Source of the DNA: Sedimentimonas flavescens
Lineage (GTDB): Bacteria; Pseudomonadota; Alphaproteobacteria; Rhodobacterales; Rhodobacteraceae
Length of the DNA stretch: 64,000 bases
Assembly: GCF_019264375.1 (NCBI RefSeq)
Contig: NZ_JAHVAI010000001.1
Location: 372,001 to 436,000, forward strand
Direction: 5' to 3'
The position numbers were made by a program, and so were the translations under genes. Of this stretch, positions 1 through 8,183 are shown in pieces (position 1 is the first letter of the stretch; each line of letters starts with the position of its first letter). The notes under the pieces are model-generated. The model ran no database searches. It was not told the origin of the DNA and saw nothing but the letters and a program-made list of their open reading frames with translations.

Positions 1-533
1 GCGTGTCGATCGAATACAAACCCTTCGGCGTCGAGATGGCCTTTACGCCGCGCGTCGTCGATGGCGACCTGATCAACCTTGAAATCGCGGCCGCGGTCTC
101 GGCGATCGACACCACGGTGACGATGTCGTCGGGCGGCTTCTCGGTCAACGCGTTCAAGCGCCGCGAAACCTCGACCACGGTCGAGATGCGCGACGGCGAG
201 AGCTTCGCGATCGCGGGCCTGCTGCAGGATGACTTCACCGACCTGAACGACCAGATCCCGTGGCTAGGCGATGTGCCGGTGCTCGGGGCGCTGTTCCGCT
301 CGGCCGAGTACAAGCGCGCGCAGTCGGAACTCGTGATCATCGTCACTCCGCATCTGGTCAGCCCGACCCGCGGTGAGGCCCTTGCCCTGCCGACGGATCG
401 TGTGCGCCTGCCGTCCGAGGCAGAGCTGTTCCTCTTCGGCAAGACTGCCGGTGACAAGGCGCCGAAGACCGGTGCGGCTGCGGAAGTGGCCAAGCAGGAC
501 TTCTCGGGCTCCTACGGCTATGTGATGGAGTGA
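1..533 (+). CDS. cpaC: Tad pilus outer-membrane secretin CpaC/RcpA (C-terminal part, cut by window edge)
   Basis: C-terminal ~176 residues of a type II/III secretion-type secretin; the first in-frame codon begins at base 3 and the 5' part lies outside the window. Visible are the conserved secretin end: the VDGDLINLEI stretch, an RRETSTTVEMRDGESFAIAGL segment, then PWLGDVPVLGALFRS and ELVIIVTPHLV, which form the last strands of the outer-membrane barrel in this family. A ~60-residue low-complexity tail follows. In Tad systems this protein forms the outer-membrane channel through which the Flp pilus is extruded. The stop lies three bases before the ATG of the OmpA lipoprotein, so the two are almost certainly co-transcribed. 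Confidence 0.93.
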   Translation, partial: VSIEYKPFGVEMAFTPRVVDGDLINLEIAAAVSAIDTTVTMSSGGFSVNAFKRRETSTTVEMRDGESFAIAGLLQDDFTDLNDQIPWLGDVPVLGALFRSAEYKRAQSELVIIVTPHLVSPTRGEALALPTDRVRLPSEAELFLFGKTAGDKAPKTGAAAEVAKQDFSGSYGYVME

Positions 534-536
534 GCT

Positions 537-1208
537 ATGCAGATGCAGGATTTGAAAAAGATGCGGATTGCGGGGCTCATGGCCACTGTTCTGGTGCTTG
601 GCGCCTGTGCGGGCGGCACGCAGCGGTTCTACGCCGAGGCGGGGTCTGAATACGACACCGGCGGCTTCGGTGACGCGACGATGAACAACACCCTGGTGAT
701 GTCGGGTGAACGCGACTACGTGATCAGCCTCACCAAGAAGTTCGCCGCCGACGTGCAGAACACCGTCAACTTTGCTTTCGACTCGTCGGTCCTCGACGAA
801 AGCGCCAAAGCGACCCTGCGCAAGCAGGCCGACTGGATCCGCCAATTCCCCGAGATTCGCTTCCGCGTCTACGGACATACCGACCTTGTCGGCTCGAGCG
901 GCTACAACAAGAGCCTCGGGATGCGCCGCGCACAGGCGGTTGTCGCCTATCTCTCGTCGCAGGGCATCTCGCGCTCGCGCCTCGAGGCGGTCGTTTCCTT
1001 CGGCGAAACACAGCCCCTCGTCTTTACTCAGGCACCGAACGAGCAGAACCGCCGCACGGTGACCGAGGTTTCGGGCTTCGTGGGCAAGGGCAAACCGTCC
1101 GAACTGCACGGCAAATATGCCGAGATCATCTTCCGCGAATACGTCGGAAGCGCGGTTCCCGTTCAGGAAACCGTGCAGCCGAAAGTCGCGGGCGGCTCCG
1201 GCGGCTAA
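537..1208 (+). CDS. OmpA-family lipoprotein of the Tad locus (CpaD position)
   Basis: A 223-aa protein with a lipoprotein signal ending in LGAC (Cys24). The C-terminal OmpA/MotB-type peptidoglycan-binding domain is at about residues 75-180; VNFAFDSSVLDESAK and VYGHTDLVGSSGYNKSLGMRRA are its typical motifs. In Rhodobacterales Tad loci a lipoprotein of this kind commonly sits between cpaC and cpaE, where other bacteria have CpaD/RcpB, and probably anchors the secretin to the cell wall (inference). Several ATGs lie at the 5' end (537, 543, 561); 537 is the first after the cpaC stop. The 253 bp after it contain a hairpin that may reduce transcription into cpaE. Confidence 0.88.
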   Translation: MQMQDLKKMRIAGLMATVLVLGACAGGTQRFYAEAGSEYDTGGFGDATMNNTLVMSGERDYVISLTKKFAADVQNTVNFAFDSSVLDESAKATLRKQADWIRQFPEIRFRVYGHTDLVGSSGYNKSLGMRRAQAVVAYLSSQGISRSRLEAVVSFGETQPLVFTQAPNEQNRRTVTEVSGFVGKGKPSELHGKYAEIIFREYVGSAVPVQETVQPKVAGGSGG

Positions 1209-1235
1209 TCTAGCCAGGCATGATCGAAAAGCGTT

Positions 1236-1263
1236 GGGCGGACCTTGGAAACAGGGTCCGCCC
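1236..1263 (+). terminator. Perfect 9-bp stem-loop between the OmpA lipoprotein gene and cpaE
   Basis: GGGCGGACC at 1236-1244 pairs with GGTCCGCCC at 1255-1263 across a ~10-nt loop. It lies 28 bp after the OmpA-lipoprotein stop and is followed by ATTGCGTTTC rather than a clear U run, so it may be an attenuator, an mRNA-processing or a stabilising hairpin. The rest of the 253-bp gap (1209-1461) has no recognisable gene and may hold a promoter for cpaE. Confidence 0.45.
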
Positions 1264-1461
1264 ATTGCGTTTCATCGTCTCGGATTACCCCACAATTGGA
1301 ACAATCCGGCCCAAATGTCGCCAAGATTGGCCGCGATCTTAGCCTCTAGCAGGACAGGTGCGACCAGCGAGTCGTATCCGGGTTTGCGTAAGAACCTGGG
1401 CATCCCACGTCATCTCTCCCAGGAGATCGGCCGCAGCCCGCGCATTAAAGGACCAGAGGCA

Positions 1462-2721
1462 ATGAGTGCAGCTCCTCTTCTGAATACCGAACCCGCACCC
1501 ATCGTCGCGTGCACGGTGTCCCGGGATGTCTCGAACTTCGACCTCCTCATCGAGGATATGGAGGTCGAGCTTGGCGAGAACTGGGGCGACATCAGCTTTG
1601 ATGACGCCATATTGTTCTTCTCGCAGCCCGAGGCACAAAAGCTTGAGTTCATCGCGATCGCGATCGACGCCGAGGACGAGGCGCAGATCCCCCGGATCTC
1701 TTCGATCATTTCGACCGCCAAGGCCAAGGGCATCCGGGTGATTCTGATCGCCGAGGAGGTCAGCCCGATCGCGTTGCACCAGCTTCTGCGCCTTGGCGCG
1801 GATGATTTCGTGCCCTACCCGCTTCCCTCGGGCGCCCTGCATGAGGCGATCATCCGCCTCGGCCAGGTGGAGAAGCCCGTCCTTGGCTCGGCCGATTCGG
1901 TCAAGCCGAGCGCGACGGGCGGCCATGATGGTGTCGTGCTTCCGGTGCACGGCCTTGCCGGCGGCGTGGGCGCCACCACCTTCGCGGTCAACCTGGCCTG
2001 GGAACTGGCCACGATGGGCGAGGCAGCCAAGAAAACCGGTGCGCAGTCGCCGCGCGTCTGCCTGCTCGACTTCGATTTCCAATATGGCTCGACTTCGACC
2101 TATCTCGATCTGCAGCGCCGCGAGAATGTGTTCGAGATGCTTTCGGACGCGACCCATCTCGACGCCGAGACCTTCATGCAGTCGCTCGTGACCTTCGAGG
2201 ATCGTCTGCACGTCCTGACCGCCCCGGCGGATATGCTGCCGCTCGATATCGTCAGCGGCGAGGATGTCACGCGCATCGTCGAACTGGCACGCCAGAATTT
2301 CGACTTCGTTGTGATCGACATGCCCTCGACCGTGGTCAGCTGGACCGAAACGGTGCTCAATCTGGCGCATGTTTACTTCGCGCTGATGGAGCTCGACATG
2401 CGCTCGGCGCAAAACACGCTGCGCATGATCCGCGCGCTGAAGTCCGAGAGCCTCCCGGTCGAGAAGCTGCGCTACGTGCTGAACCGCGCGCCGAAATTCA
2501 CCGACCTGACCGGTAAGGCCCGCGTCAAGCGGCTGGCCGAAAGCCTGGACATCTCGATTGAGGTTCAGCTGTCGGATGGCGGCAAGCAGGTCACCCAGTC
2601 GAACGACCATGGCGTTCCGCTGGCCAGCACAGCGGGCAAGCTGCCGCTGCGCAAGGAAATCCAGAAGCTTGCCCAGTCCATCGCCGAGCTGAACCGCTCG
2701 CTCGAAGCCGCGCAGGCATAA
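1462..2721 (+). CDS. cpaE: Pilus assembly protein CpaE/TadZ (MinD/ParA-like ATPase)
   Basis: A 419-aa protein that positions the Tad machine at the membrane or pole in characterised relatives. The N-terminal ~130 residues form a receiver-like domain lacking the usual phospho-acceptor pattern. The MinD/ParA-like ATPase domain starts near residue 160 with a deviant Walker A, GLAGGVGATTF (about 163-173), where the second lysine of the classical motif is replaced, as is typical for CpaE. Further motifs are VCLLDFDFQYGS and FVVIDMPSTVV. The frame is open upstream, but ATG 1462 (MSAAPLLN) starts the homologous region and has GGACCAGAGG in front, so it is preferred over upstream starts. cpaF follows 21 bp later. 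Confidence 0.92.
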   Translation: MSAAPLLNTEPAPIVACTVSRDVSNFDLLIEDMEVELGENWGDISFDDAILFFSQPEAQKLEFIAIAIDAEDEAQIPRISSIISTAKAKGIRVILIAEEVSPIALHQLLRLGADDFVPYPLPSGALHEAIIRLGQVEKPVLGSADSVKPSATGGHDGVVLPVHGLAGGVGATTFAVNLAWELATMGEAAKKTGAQSPRVCLLDFDFQYGSTSTYLDLQRRENVFEMLSDATHLDAETFMQSLVTFEDRLHVLTAPADMLPLDIVSGEDVTRIVELARQNFDFVVIDMPSTVVSWTETVLNLAHVYFALMELDMRSAQNTLRMIRALKSESLPVEKLRYVLNRAPKFTDLTGKARVKRLAESLDISIEVQLSDGGKQVTQSNDHGVPLASTAGKLPLRKEIQKLAQSIAELNRSLEAAQA

Positions 2722-2742
2722 TTGTTCAGGTAAGAGGTCGCA

Positions 2743-4209
2743 ATGTTCTCGCGCTACAAGAAGACGACACCCGGGCCCAACAACGCGCCGCCGCCGCCCG
2801 CTGGCGAGTCGCGCGCCCCTGCCCCGGTTTCATCGGCTGCCCCCGCGGAGCCGGTGCGTTCTCTTGTTCAGCGCCGTCCGACGACCGGCCAGCCCGGCAC
2901 TCCGGCGGATGTGATCGCCGCCGACAAGGAGAAGAAGCGCAAGGAACGGCTGAGCGACCTGCGGGTCGAACTGCACAAGCGCCTGCTGGAAAACCTCAAC
3001 CTTGCCGCGTTGGAGCGCGCGACCGAAGCCGATCTGAAGGCCGAGATCGCCGCCATCGCCAGCGAGGCGATGACCGAAATGGCCGTCGCGCTGAGCGCAA
3101 CCGAGCGCGCGCAGGTCAATCAGGAGCTTTACGACGAGGTCATGGGCCTCGGTCCGCTTGAGCCGCTGCTCAAGGACGAGACCGTCTCGGATATCCTCGT
3201 GAACGGCCCGCAGCAGATCTTCGTTGAACGCGGCGGCAAGCTGCACCTGTCCGACATCACCTTCAAGGATGAGAAGCACCTGCTGCGCATCATCGACAAG
3301 ATCGTCTCGGCCGTGGGCCGGCGGGTCGATGAATCGAACCCCTATGTGGACGCCCGTCTGGCCGACGGCTCGCGTTTCAACGCGATGGTGCCGCCGATTG
3401 CGGTTGATGGCTCGCTCGTCTCGATCCGGAAATTCAAGAAGGACAAGCTGGGCATCGACGATCTCGTCAAGTTCGGCGCTTTCACCGAGGAAATGGCGGT
3501 CTACCTTCAGGCCGCCGTCGCCACACGCCTGAACGTGATCGTCTCGGGCGGGACGGGTTCGGGTAAGACGACCACGCTGAACGCGCTGTCGTCCTTCATC
3601 GACAACTCGGAACGCATCTTGACGATCGAAGACACGGCGGAACTTCAGCTGCAGCAGACACACGTGGGCCGGATGGAAAGCCGCCCGGCGAACGTCGAGG
3701 GCAAGGGTGCCGTGACGCAGCGCGACTGTTTGCGCAACGCCCTGCGGATGCGCCCCGACCGCATCATCGTCGGCGAAACGCGCGGCGAGGAAGTCATCGA
3801 CATGCTCCAGGCCATGAACACCGGCCACGACGGCTCGATGACCACGATCCACGCGAACTCGGCGCGCGACGGTGTCTCGCGTCTGGAGAACATGATCGCC
3901 ATGGCGGGGATCGAGATGCCGATCAAGGCCGTCCGCTCGCAGATCGCCTCGGCTGTGAACCTGATCGTGCAGGCCTCGCGTCTGCAGGACGGCTCGCGCC
4001 GGATGGTGTCGATCACCGAGATCACCGGCATGGAGGGCGAGGTCATCTCGATGCAGGAAATCTTCAAATACGAGCGCCTCGGCCTTGCGCCCGACGGCAA
4101 GATCATCGGCCGCTTCACCGCGACCGGCGTGCGCTCGCATTTCGCCGACCGTTTCCGCCAGTGGGGCTATGACCTGCCGGCGTCGATCTACGAACCCGTG
4201 CAAGACTGA
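2743..4209 (+). CDS. cpaF: Tad pilus secretion ATPase CpaF/TadA
   Basis: A 488-aa GspE/VirB11-type hexameric ATPase that powers Flp pilus assembly at the inner membrane. The N-terminal ~60 residues are Pro/Ala-rich. A conserved region follows ([20 protein letters not shown]) and then the ATPase core with Walker [11 protein letters not shown] (Lys275), an Asp box ([12 protein letters not shown]), Walker B region ([11 protein letters not shown]) and a His box ([12 protein letters not shown]). The length is normal for the family. The ATG has AAGAGG upstream; tadB starts 11 bp after the stop. Confidence 0.96.
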   Translation: MFSRYKKTTPGPNNAPPPPAGESRAPAPVSSAAPAEPVRSLVQRRPTTGQPGTPADVIAADKEKKRKERLSDLRVELHKRLLENLNLAALERATEADLKAEIAAIASEAMTEMAVALSATERAQVNQELYDEVMGLGPLEPLLKDETVSDILVNGPQQIFVERGGKLHLSDITFKDEKHLLRIIDKIVSAVGRRVDESNPYVDARLADGSRFNAMVPPIAVDGSLVSIRKFKKDKLGIDDLVKFGAFTEEMAVYLQAAVATRLNVIVSGGTGSGKTTTLNALSSFIDNSERILTIEDTAELQLQQTHVGRMESRPANVEGKGAVTQRDCLRNALRMRPDRIIVGETRGEEVIDMLQAMNTGHDGSMTTIHANSARDGVSRLENMIAMAGIEMPIKAVRSQIASAVNLIVQASRLQDGSRRMVSITEITGMEGEVISMQEIFKYERLGLAPDGKIIGRFTATGVRSHFADRFRQWGYDLPASIYEPVQD

Positions 4210-4220
4210 GAGGGCAGCAA

Positions 4221-5189
4221 ATGATCATCTCCTCTACCCCGATCATCTACGGCCTGATCTTCCTGGCGGTCATCCTGATCGTCGAGGGCATCTACCTGCT
4301 GGCCTTCGGCAAGTCGATCTCGCTTAACAACCGGGTCAACCGTCGCCTCGAGATGCTCGAAAAGGGCACCCGGCGCGAGGAAGTGCTCGAGATGCTGCGC
4401 AAGGAAGCCACCCAGCATATGCAGGTGCGCTCGATCCCGCTCTACTCGATCCTGGCCAACAAGGCGCAAAAGGCCAATATCGCCTTCTCGCCCAAGGCGT
4501 TGATCGGCGTGATGGCGCTGGTCTGCATGGTGGCCTTCGGTGGTCTTTCTATCGCCACGCAGGCGGGGTTGCCCGTGCGTATCGCACTGTCGCTGCTGAT
4601 GGGTGTGGGCGGCGTCTATTTCTGGATCTCGTCGAAGGCGCGCAAGCGCATCTCGCTGGCCGAAGAGCAACTGCCCGACGCGGTCGAACTGATGGTGCGC
4701 TCGCTGCGCGTGGGTCACCCCTTCTCGTCGGCCATCCAGGCGGTGGCGCGCGAGATCCCCGATCCGATGGGCTCGGAGTTTGGCATCATCGCCGACGAGG
4801 CCGCCTATGGCCGCAACGTCGCCGAATCGCTGCGCGAAATGGCCGAGCGCATGGACATGCAGGACTTGCGCTTCCTTGCCGTGGCCGTGTCGATCCAGCA
4901 AACCTCGGGTGGTAACCTTGCCGAGGTGCTCGAAGGTCTGGCCAAGGTGATCCGCTCGCGCTTCCGCCTGTTCCGCCGGGTGCGCGCGATTACGGCCGAA
5001 CCGCGCTGGTCCGGCATTTTCCTGTCGGCCTTTCCGATCGTCGTGCTGATCATCATTCAGATCGTCTCGCCCGACTATTATGACACCGTCAAGCCGACCC
5101 AGTACTTCATGCCGATGGCATTGCTCGTCTTCGTGCTGCTCGGGCTGAACGTCCTCTTCATGAAAATCATGACCACGATCAAGGTCTGA
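4221..5189 (+). CDS. tadB: Tad inner-membrane platform protein TadB
   Basis: A 322-aa type II secretion F-domain protein. There is an N-terminal membrane segment (residues ~8-28), two more around residues 90-140, the cytoplasmic T2SSF domain with its typical EQLPDAVELMVRSLRVGHPF and QQTSGGNLAEVLEGLAKVIR motifs, and a final hydrophobic pair at the C-terminus. TadB and TadC together form the platform that couples CpaF to pilin extraction. GAGGGCAGCAA precedes the ATG. It lies 11 bp after cpaF and 8 bp before tadC, so co-translation is likely. Confidence 0.94.
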   Translation: MIISSTPIIYGLIFLAVILIVEGIYLLAFGKSISLNNRVNRRLEMLEKGTRREEVLEMLRKEATQHMQVRSIPLYSILANKAQKANIAFSPKALIGVMALVCMVAFGGLSIATQAGLPVRIALSLLMGVGGVYFWISSKARKRISLAEEQLPDAVELMVRSLRVGHPFSSAIQAVAREIPDPMGSEFGIIADEAAYGRNVAESLREMAERMDMQDLRFLAVAVSIQQTSGGNLAEVLEGLAKVIRSRFRLFRRVRAITAEPRWSGIFLSAFPIVVLIIIQIVSPDYYDTVKPTQYFMPMALLVFVLLGLNVLFMKIMTTIKV

Positions 5190-5197
5190 GGCGCACC

Positions 5198-6223
5198 ATG
5201 GACCAGAACAAGATATTCGAGTTGCTGACCGACAAGCTGGGCCCCCTGGGACCGGTGATCGCACTGGCTGGCGTGGCGATGCTGCTGATCCTCGCGGTGC
5301 TGCCGGTCTTGCTGCGCAAGCAGATCGACCCGCTCGACAAGCTGCGCGCCGCCAAGGGCGCCGAGGCGGCGGTTGCCGCCGCGGCGGGCGGCGGGGCGCC
5401 TGCCAAGGGCAAGCCGGGCAAGGGGCTGCGCTACAATAGCGGCACCGACAAGCTCGACCGCTTTGCGGGCTTCCTGGAGCCCAAGAACAAAGACGAGATG
5501 TCCGAGTCGCGCAAATGGCTGGAGCGCGCCGGCTATCGCGGCCGCAATATCGTACGCACCTTCCACGCGATCCAGTTCGCGATGGGCCTGACGCTGATGT
5601 TCTTCGGCGCACTCTACGTGGTCATTCATAACTCGACCAACGAAGAAGCCCTGCCGATGACCAAGATGCTGGTCGCGATTCTGATGCCGGGCGTCTTTGG
5701 CTACTACGCGCCCAAGCGTTGGGTGAACCAGCGTGTCTCGGCCCGTTCGCAGGAAATCCAGAACGGCTTCCCCGACGCACTCGACATGCTGCTCGTCTGC
5801 GTCGAGGCCGGCCAGTCGCTCGACCAGGGTATCATCCGCGTGTCGAAGGAACTCGGCACCTCCTACCCCGCGATCTCGCAGGAATTCGAGGTCATCGCGC
5901 AGGAGATCAAGGCCGGTAAGGACAAGACCACCGTTCTGCGCGCCTTCGGCGAACGCGCCGGTGTGCCCGATGTGCAAAGCTTCGTCACCGTGATGATCCA
6001 GTCGCAGCAGTTCGGCACCTCGATCGCCGAGGCCTTGCGCCTCTACGCCGCCGACATGCGCGACAAGCGCATCATGCGCGCCGAGGAAGCGGCGAACAAG
6101 GTTCCCACCAAGATGACGCTTGGCACGATGCTGTTCACGGTGCCGCCCCTCCTGATCATCCTTGTCGGTCCCTCGGTCCATGATATGATCGAGAACTTCA
6201 AGATGATCAAAATTGGACCATGA
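5198..6223 (+). CDS. tadC: Tad inner-membrane platform protein TadC
   Basis: A 341-aa paralogue of TadB with a T2SSF domain. An N-terminal membrane helix (~18-38) is followed by a basic Ala/Gly-rich linker. Two membrane segments lie around residues 125-170, then the domain motif FPDALDMLLVCVEAGQSLDQ and QQFGTSIAEALRLYAADMR, and a C-terminal hydrophobic helix near 305-325. It is the partner of TadB in the Tad platform. Its stop overlaps the next gene's start as ATGA (6220-6223), indicating translational coupling to the TPR lipoprotein. Confidence 0.94.
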   Translation: MDQNKIFELLTDKLGPLGPVIALAGVAMLLILAVLPVLLRKQIDPLDKLRAAKGAEAAVAAAAGGGAPAKGKPGKGLRYNSGTDKLDRFAGFLEPKNKDEMSESRKWLERAGYRGRNIVRTFHAIQFAMGLTLMFFGALYVVIHNSTNEEALPMTKMLVAILMPGVFGYYAPKRWVNQRVSARSQEIQNGFPDALDMLLVCVEAGQSLDQGIIRVSKELGTSYPAISQEFEVIAQEIKAGKDKTTVLRAFGERAGVPDVQSFVTVMIQSQQFGTSIAEALRLYAADMRDKRIMRAEEAANKVPTKMTLGTMLFTVPPLLIILVGPSVHDMIENFKMIKIGP

Positions 6224-6801
6224 TCCCAAATAAGCTCGGTGGCCGCCTCGTCGTGGTCTTCTCACTGGCCCTTCTGGCCGCCTGCTCGTCCGGTTTCGGC
6301 GGCGGCGGCCTTTCGGGTTCTGATGGGGGCCCCTATGCCCCCGGCACCGCCCGCGGCGATGGCGTGGACGGCCTGATCGTCGGGCACCGCCTTGTTGAGG
6401 CGGGCGAATACGAGCTCGCTCTCAAGGCCTATTACCGCGCCGCCGCCAAGCAGGGCGCTACGGTTGACGTGCTTTCGGCCATCGGGTCGACCAATCTCAA
6501 GCTCGGGCGCCTTGGCCAGGCCGAACAGGTGCTGCGCCGCGCCATCGAGGTCGACGAAACCTTCGTACCCGCCTGGAACAACCTTGGCGTGGTCCTGATG
6601 GAGCGCGGCCATATCGCCGAGGCCGCCCGCGTCTTCCAGACAGCCTATGCGCTCGACAGTGGCGAATCTGACGCGATCCGCGATAACCTTAGGCTCGCCC
6701 TCGCAAAGATGGACAAACCTGACTATCCTGAGGATGAGGAAAAAACTTTCACGCTGGTCCGGCGGGGTGTGGGTGAATATCTCCTGCTGACCCAGCAATA
6801 A
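6220..6801 (+). CDS. tadD: TPR lipoprotein of the Tad locus (TadD-like)
   Basis: A 193-aa protein with a lipoprotein signal (LLAAC, Cys22), a Gly/Ser-rich linker and then three tetratricopeptide-like repeats: LVEAGEYELALKAYYRAA, IGSTNLKLGRLGQAEQVLRR, WNNLGVVLMERGHIAEAARV. TadD-type proteins are outer-membrane-associated TPR lipoproteins thought to help secretin assembly, as pilotins do. The start overlaps the tadC stop by 4 bp. A second TPR lipoprotein follows immediately, so which of the two is the functional TadD cannot be decided here. Confidence 0.85.
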   Translation: MIPNKLGGRLVVVFSLALLAACSSGFGGGGLSGSDGGPYAPGTARGDGVDGLIVGHRLVEAGEYELALKAYYRAAAKQGATVDVLSAIGSTNLKLGRLGQAEQVLRRAIEVDETFVPAWNNLGVVLMERGHIAEAARVFQTAYALDSGESDAIRDNLRLALAKMDKPDYPEDEEKTFTLVRRGVGEYLLLTQQ

Positions 6802-6826
6802 GGCCATCAAGAGGACGCACTCCAAT

Positions 6827-7675
6827 ATGCGCCACCCGATTATCTGCGCTGCCTTTGTGGGGCTCGTCGCACTCTCTGCCTGCTCGAACAACAATGACGA
6901 TGAGGTCGAAGAGGCGCTGAAAAGTGTCAACGCCATCGACGGTGCGAACCTGTCAGACATCATGCTGACCGTCGGCGACCCGAAAGAGGCCGTGGCCTAT
7001 TTCCAGCGCTCCTCGCTTGAGAACCCCGATCGGATCGACCTGCGCCGGGGCCTTGCGAAGTCGCTCGTGCGCGCGGGACGCCATACCGAGGCGACCAAGG
7101 TCTGGGCCGATGTTGTGGCGATGCCTGACTCGACCCTGGATGACAAGGTCGACATGGCCGATGCGCAGATCCGCGCGGGTCAGTGGAAAGAGGCCGAGGC
7201 CTCGCTGAACTCGATCCCGCCAACGCATGAGACCTTCGATCGCTACAAGCTTGAGGCGATGGTGGCGGACTCGAAGAAGGATTGGAAAAAGGCCGATACC
7301 TTCTATGACATCGCTTCGGGCCTGACGACGAAACCCTCGGGTGTCCTGAATAACTGGGGCTTCTCGAAGCTGACGCGCGGCGACACGAAAGAGGCTGAAC
7401 GCCTGTTCGCCGAGGCTCTGACCTATGACCCGGGCAACTTCACCACCAAGAACAACCTGGTTCTGGCCCGCGCGGCGCAGCGCAAATATGAGATGCCCGT
7501 CATCCAGATGACTCAGACGGAGCGCGCTCAGCTGCTCTATACGGCCGCGCTTTCGGCGATCAAGCAGGGCGATGTTACCATCGGCAAGGGTCTGTTGCAG
7601 GACGCGATCGACACCCATCCGCAGCATTTCGACGAGGCAGCCCGCGCGCTCGCCGCGCTCGACGCGAAGGGGTAA
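6827..7675 (+). CDS. Second TPR lipoprotein of the Tad locus
   Basis: A 282-aa protein with lipobox LSAC (Cys19), a short acidic linker (SNNNDDEVEE) and several degenerate TPR units, such as RIDLRRGLAKSLVRAGRHTE and VLNNWGFSKLTRGDTKEAER. It probably acts in the periplasm or at the outer membrane as a scaffold in Tad pilus biogenesis; this is inferred from position and fold. AAGAGGACGC is upstream of the ATG. The stop (TAA) lies 4 bp before the peptidase start. Confidence 0.85.
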   Translation: MRHPIICAAFVGLVALSACSNNNDDEVEEALKSVNAIDGANLSDIMLTVGDPKEAVAYFQRSSLENPDRIDLRRGLAKSLVRAGRHTEATKVWADVVAMPDSTLDDKVDMADAQIRAGQWKEAEASLNSIPPTHETFDRYKLEAMVADSKKDWKKADTFYDIASGLTTKPSGVLNNWGFSKLTRGDTKEAERLFAEALTYDPGNFTTKNNLVLARAAQRKYEMPVIQMTQTERAQLLYTAALSAIKQGDVTIGKGLLQDAIDTHPQHFDEAARALAALDAKG

Positions 7676-7679
7676 GCGG

Positions 7680-8183
7680 ATGCTCGGCCTCAGCCCAGGC
7701 GCGGCGGCGCTTGTCCTGCTGATCGCGGTCACGCCGATCTGCGCATGGGTCTGCTATACCGACCTGAAATACATGAAAATCCGCAACACATCGGTCGCCG
7801 CCCTTCTGGCGGTCTTCGCCGTGGTCGGCCCCTTCGTGCTGCCGCTCGACGAATGGGCCTGGCGTTGGGTGCATTTCGTCGTGGTGCTGGCAATCGGCTT
7901 CGTGCTGAACATGATCGCGCATTTCGGGGCAGGTGACGCGAAATTCGCCGCCGCCGCCGCGCCGTTCTTTTCATCCGCACCGACGCATATTCAACTGATG
8001 ATCTTCCTGCTGGCGGCCTTTCTGCTTGCGGCCTTCACCACGCACCGCCTGATGCGCGCAATCCCGGCCATACGCGCCATGGCGCCCGACTGGGTCAGCT
8101 GGACGCGCAAGGATTTCCCTTTGGGTCTGGCGCTAGCCGGGACGCTCTGGGCCTATCTCGCGCTGGTCTCAGCCGTCGCTTGA
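7680..8183 (+). CDS. cpaA: Prepilin peptidase of the Tad system (A24 family, CpaA/TadV)
   Basis: A 167-aa polytopic aspartyl protease that cleaves the leader of Flp prepilin at the inner membrane. The two catalytic aspartates of the A24 family are visible: one in YTDLKYMKIRN after the first membrane helix, the second in the GAGDAK motif (GxGD) after the third. About five or six membrane segments are apparent. The frame is open further upstream, but ATG 7680, 4 bp after the preceding stop, gives the family's usual length. The last 15 bp overlap the end of the convergent gene on the other strand. Confidence 0.9.
   Translation: MLGLSPGAAALVLLIAVTPICAWVCYTDLKYMKIRNTSVAALLAVFAVVGPFVLPLDEWAWRWVHFVVVLAIGFVLNMIAHFGAGDAKFAAAAAPFFSSAPTHIQLMIFLLAAFLLAAFTTHRLMRAIPAIRAMAPDWVSWTRKDFPLGLALAGTLWAYLALVSAVA

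Noticed and set aside
1117-1461. N-terminal extension of CpaE in the same frame
   Set aside because: The extension overlaps the OmpA lipoprotein gene and the hairpin, and CpaE homology begins at MSAAPL (1462) with a ribosome site.
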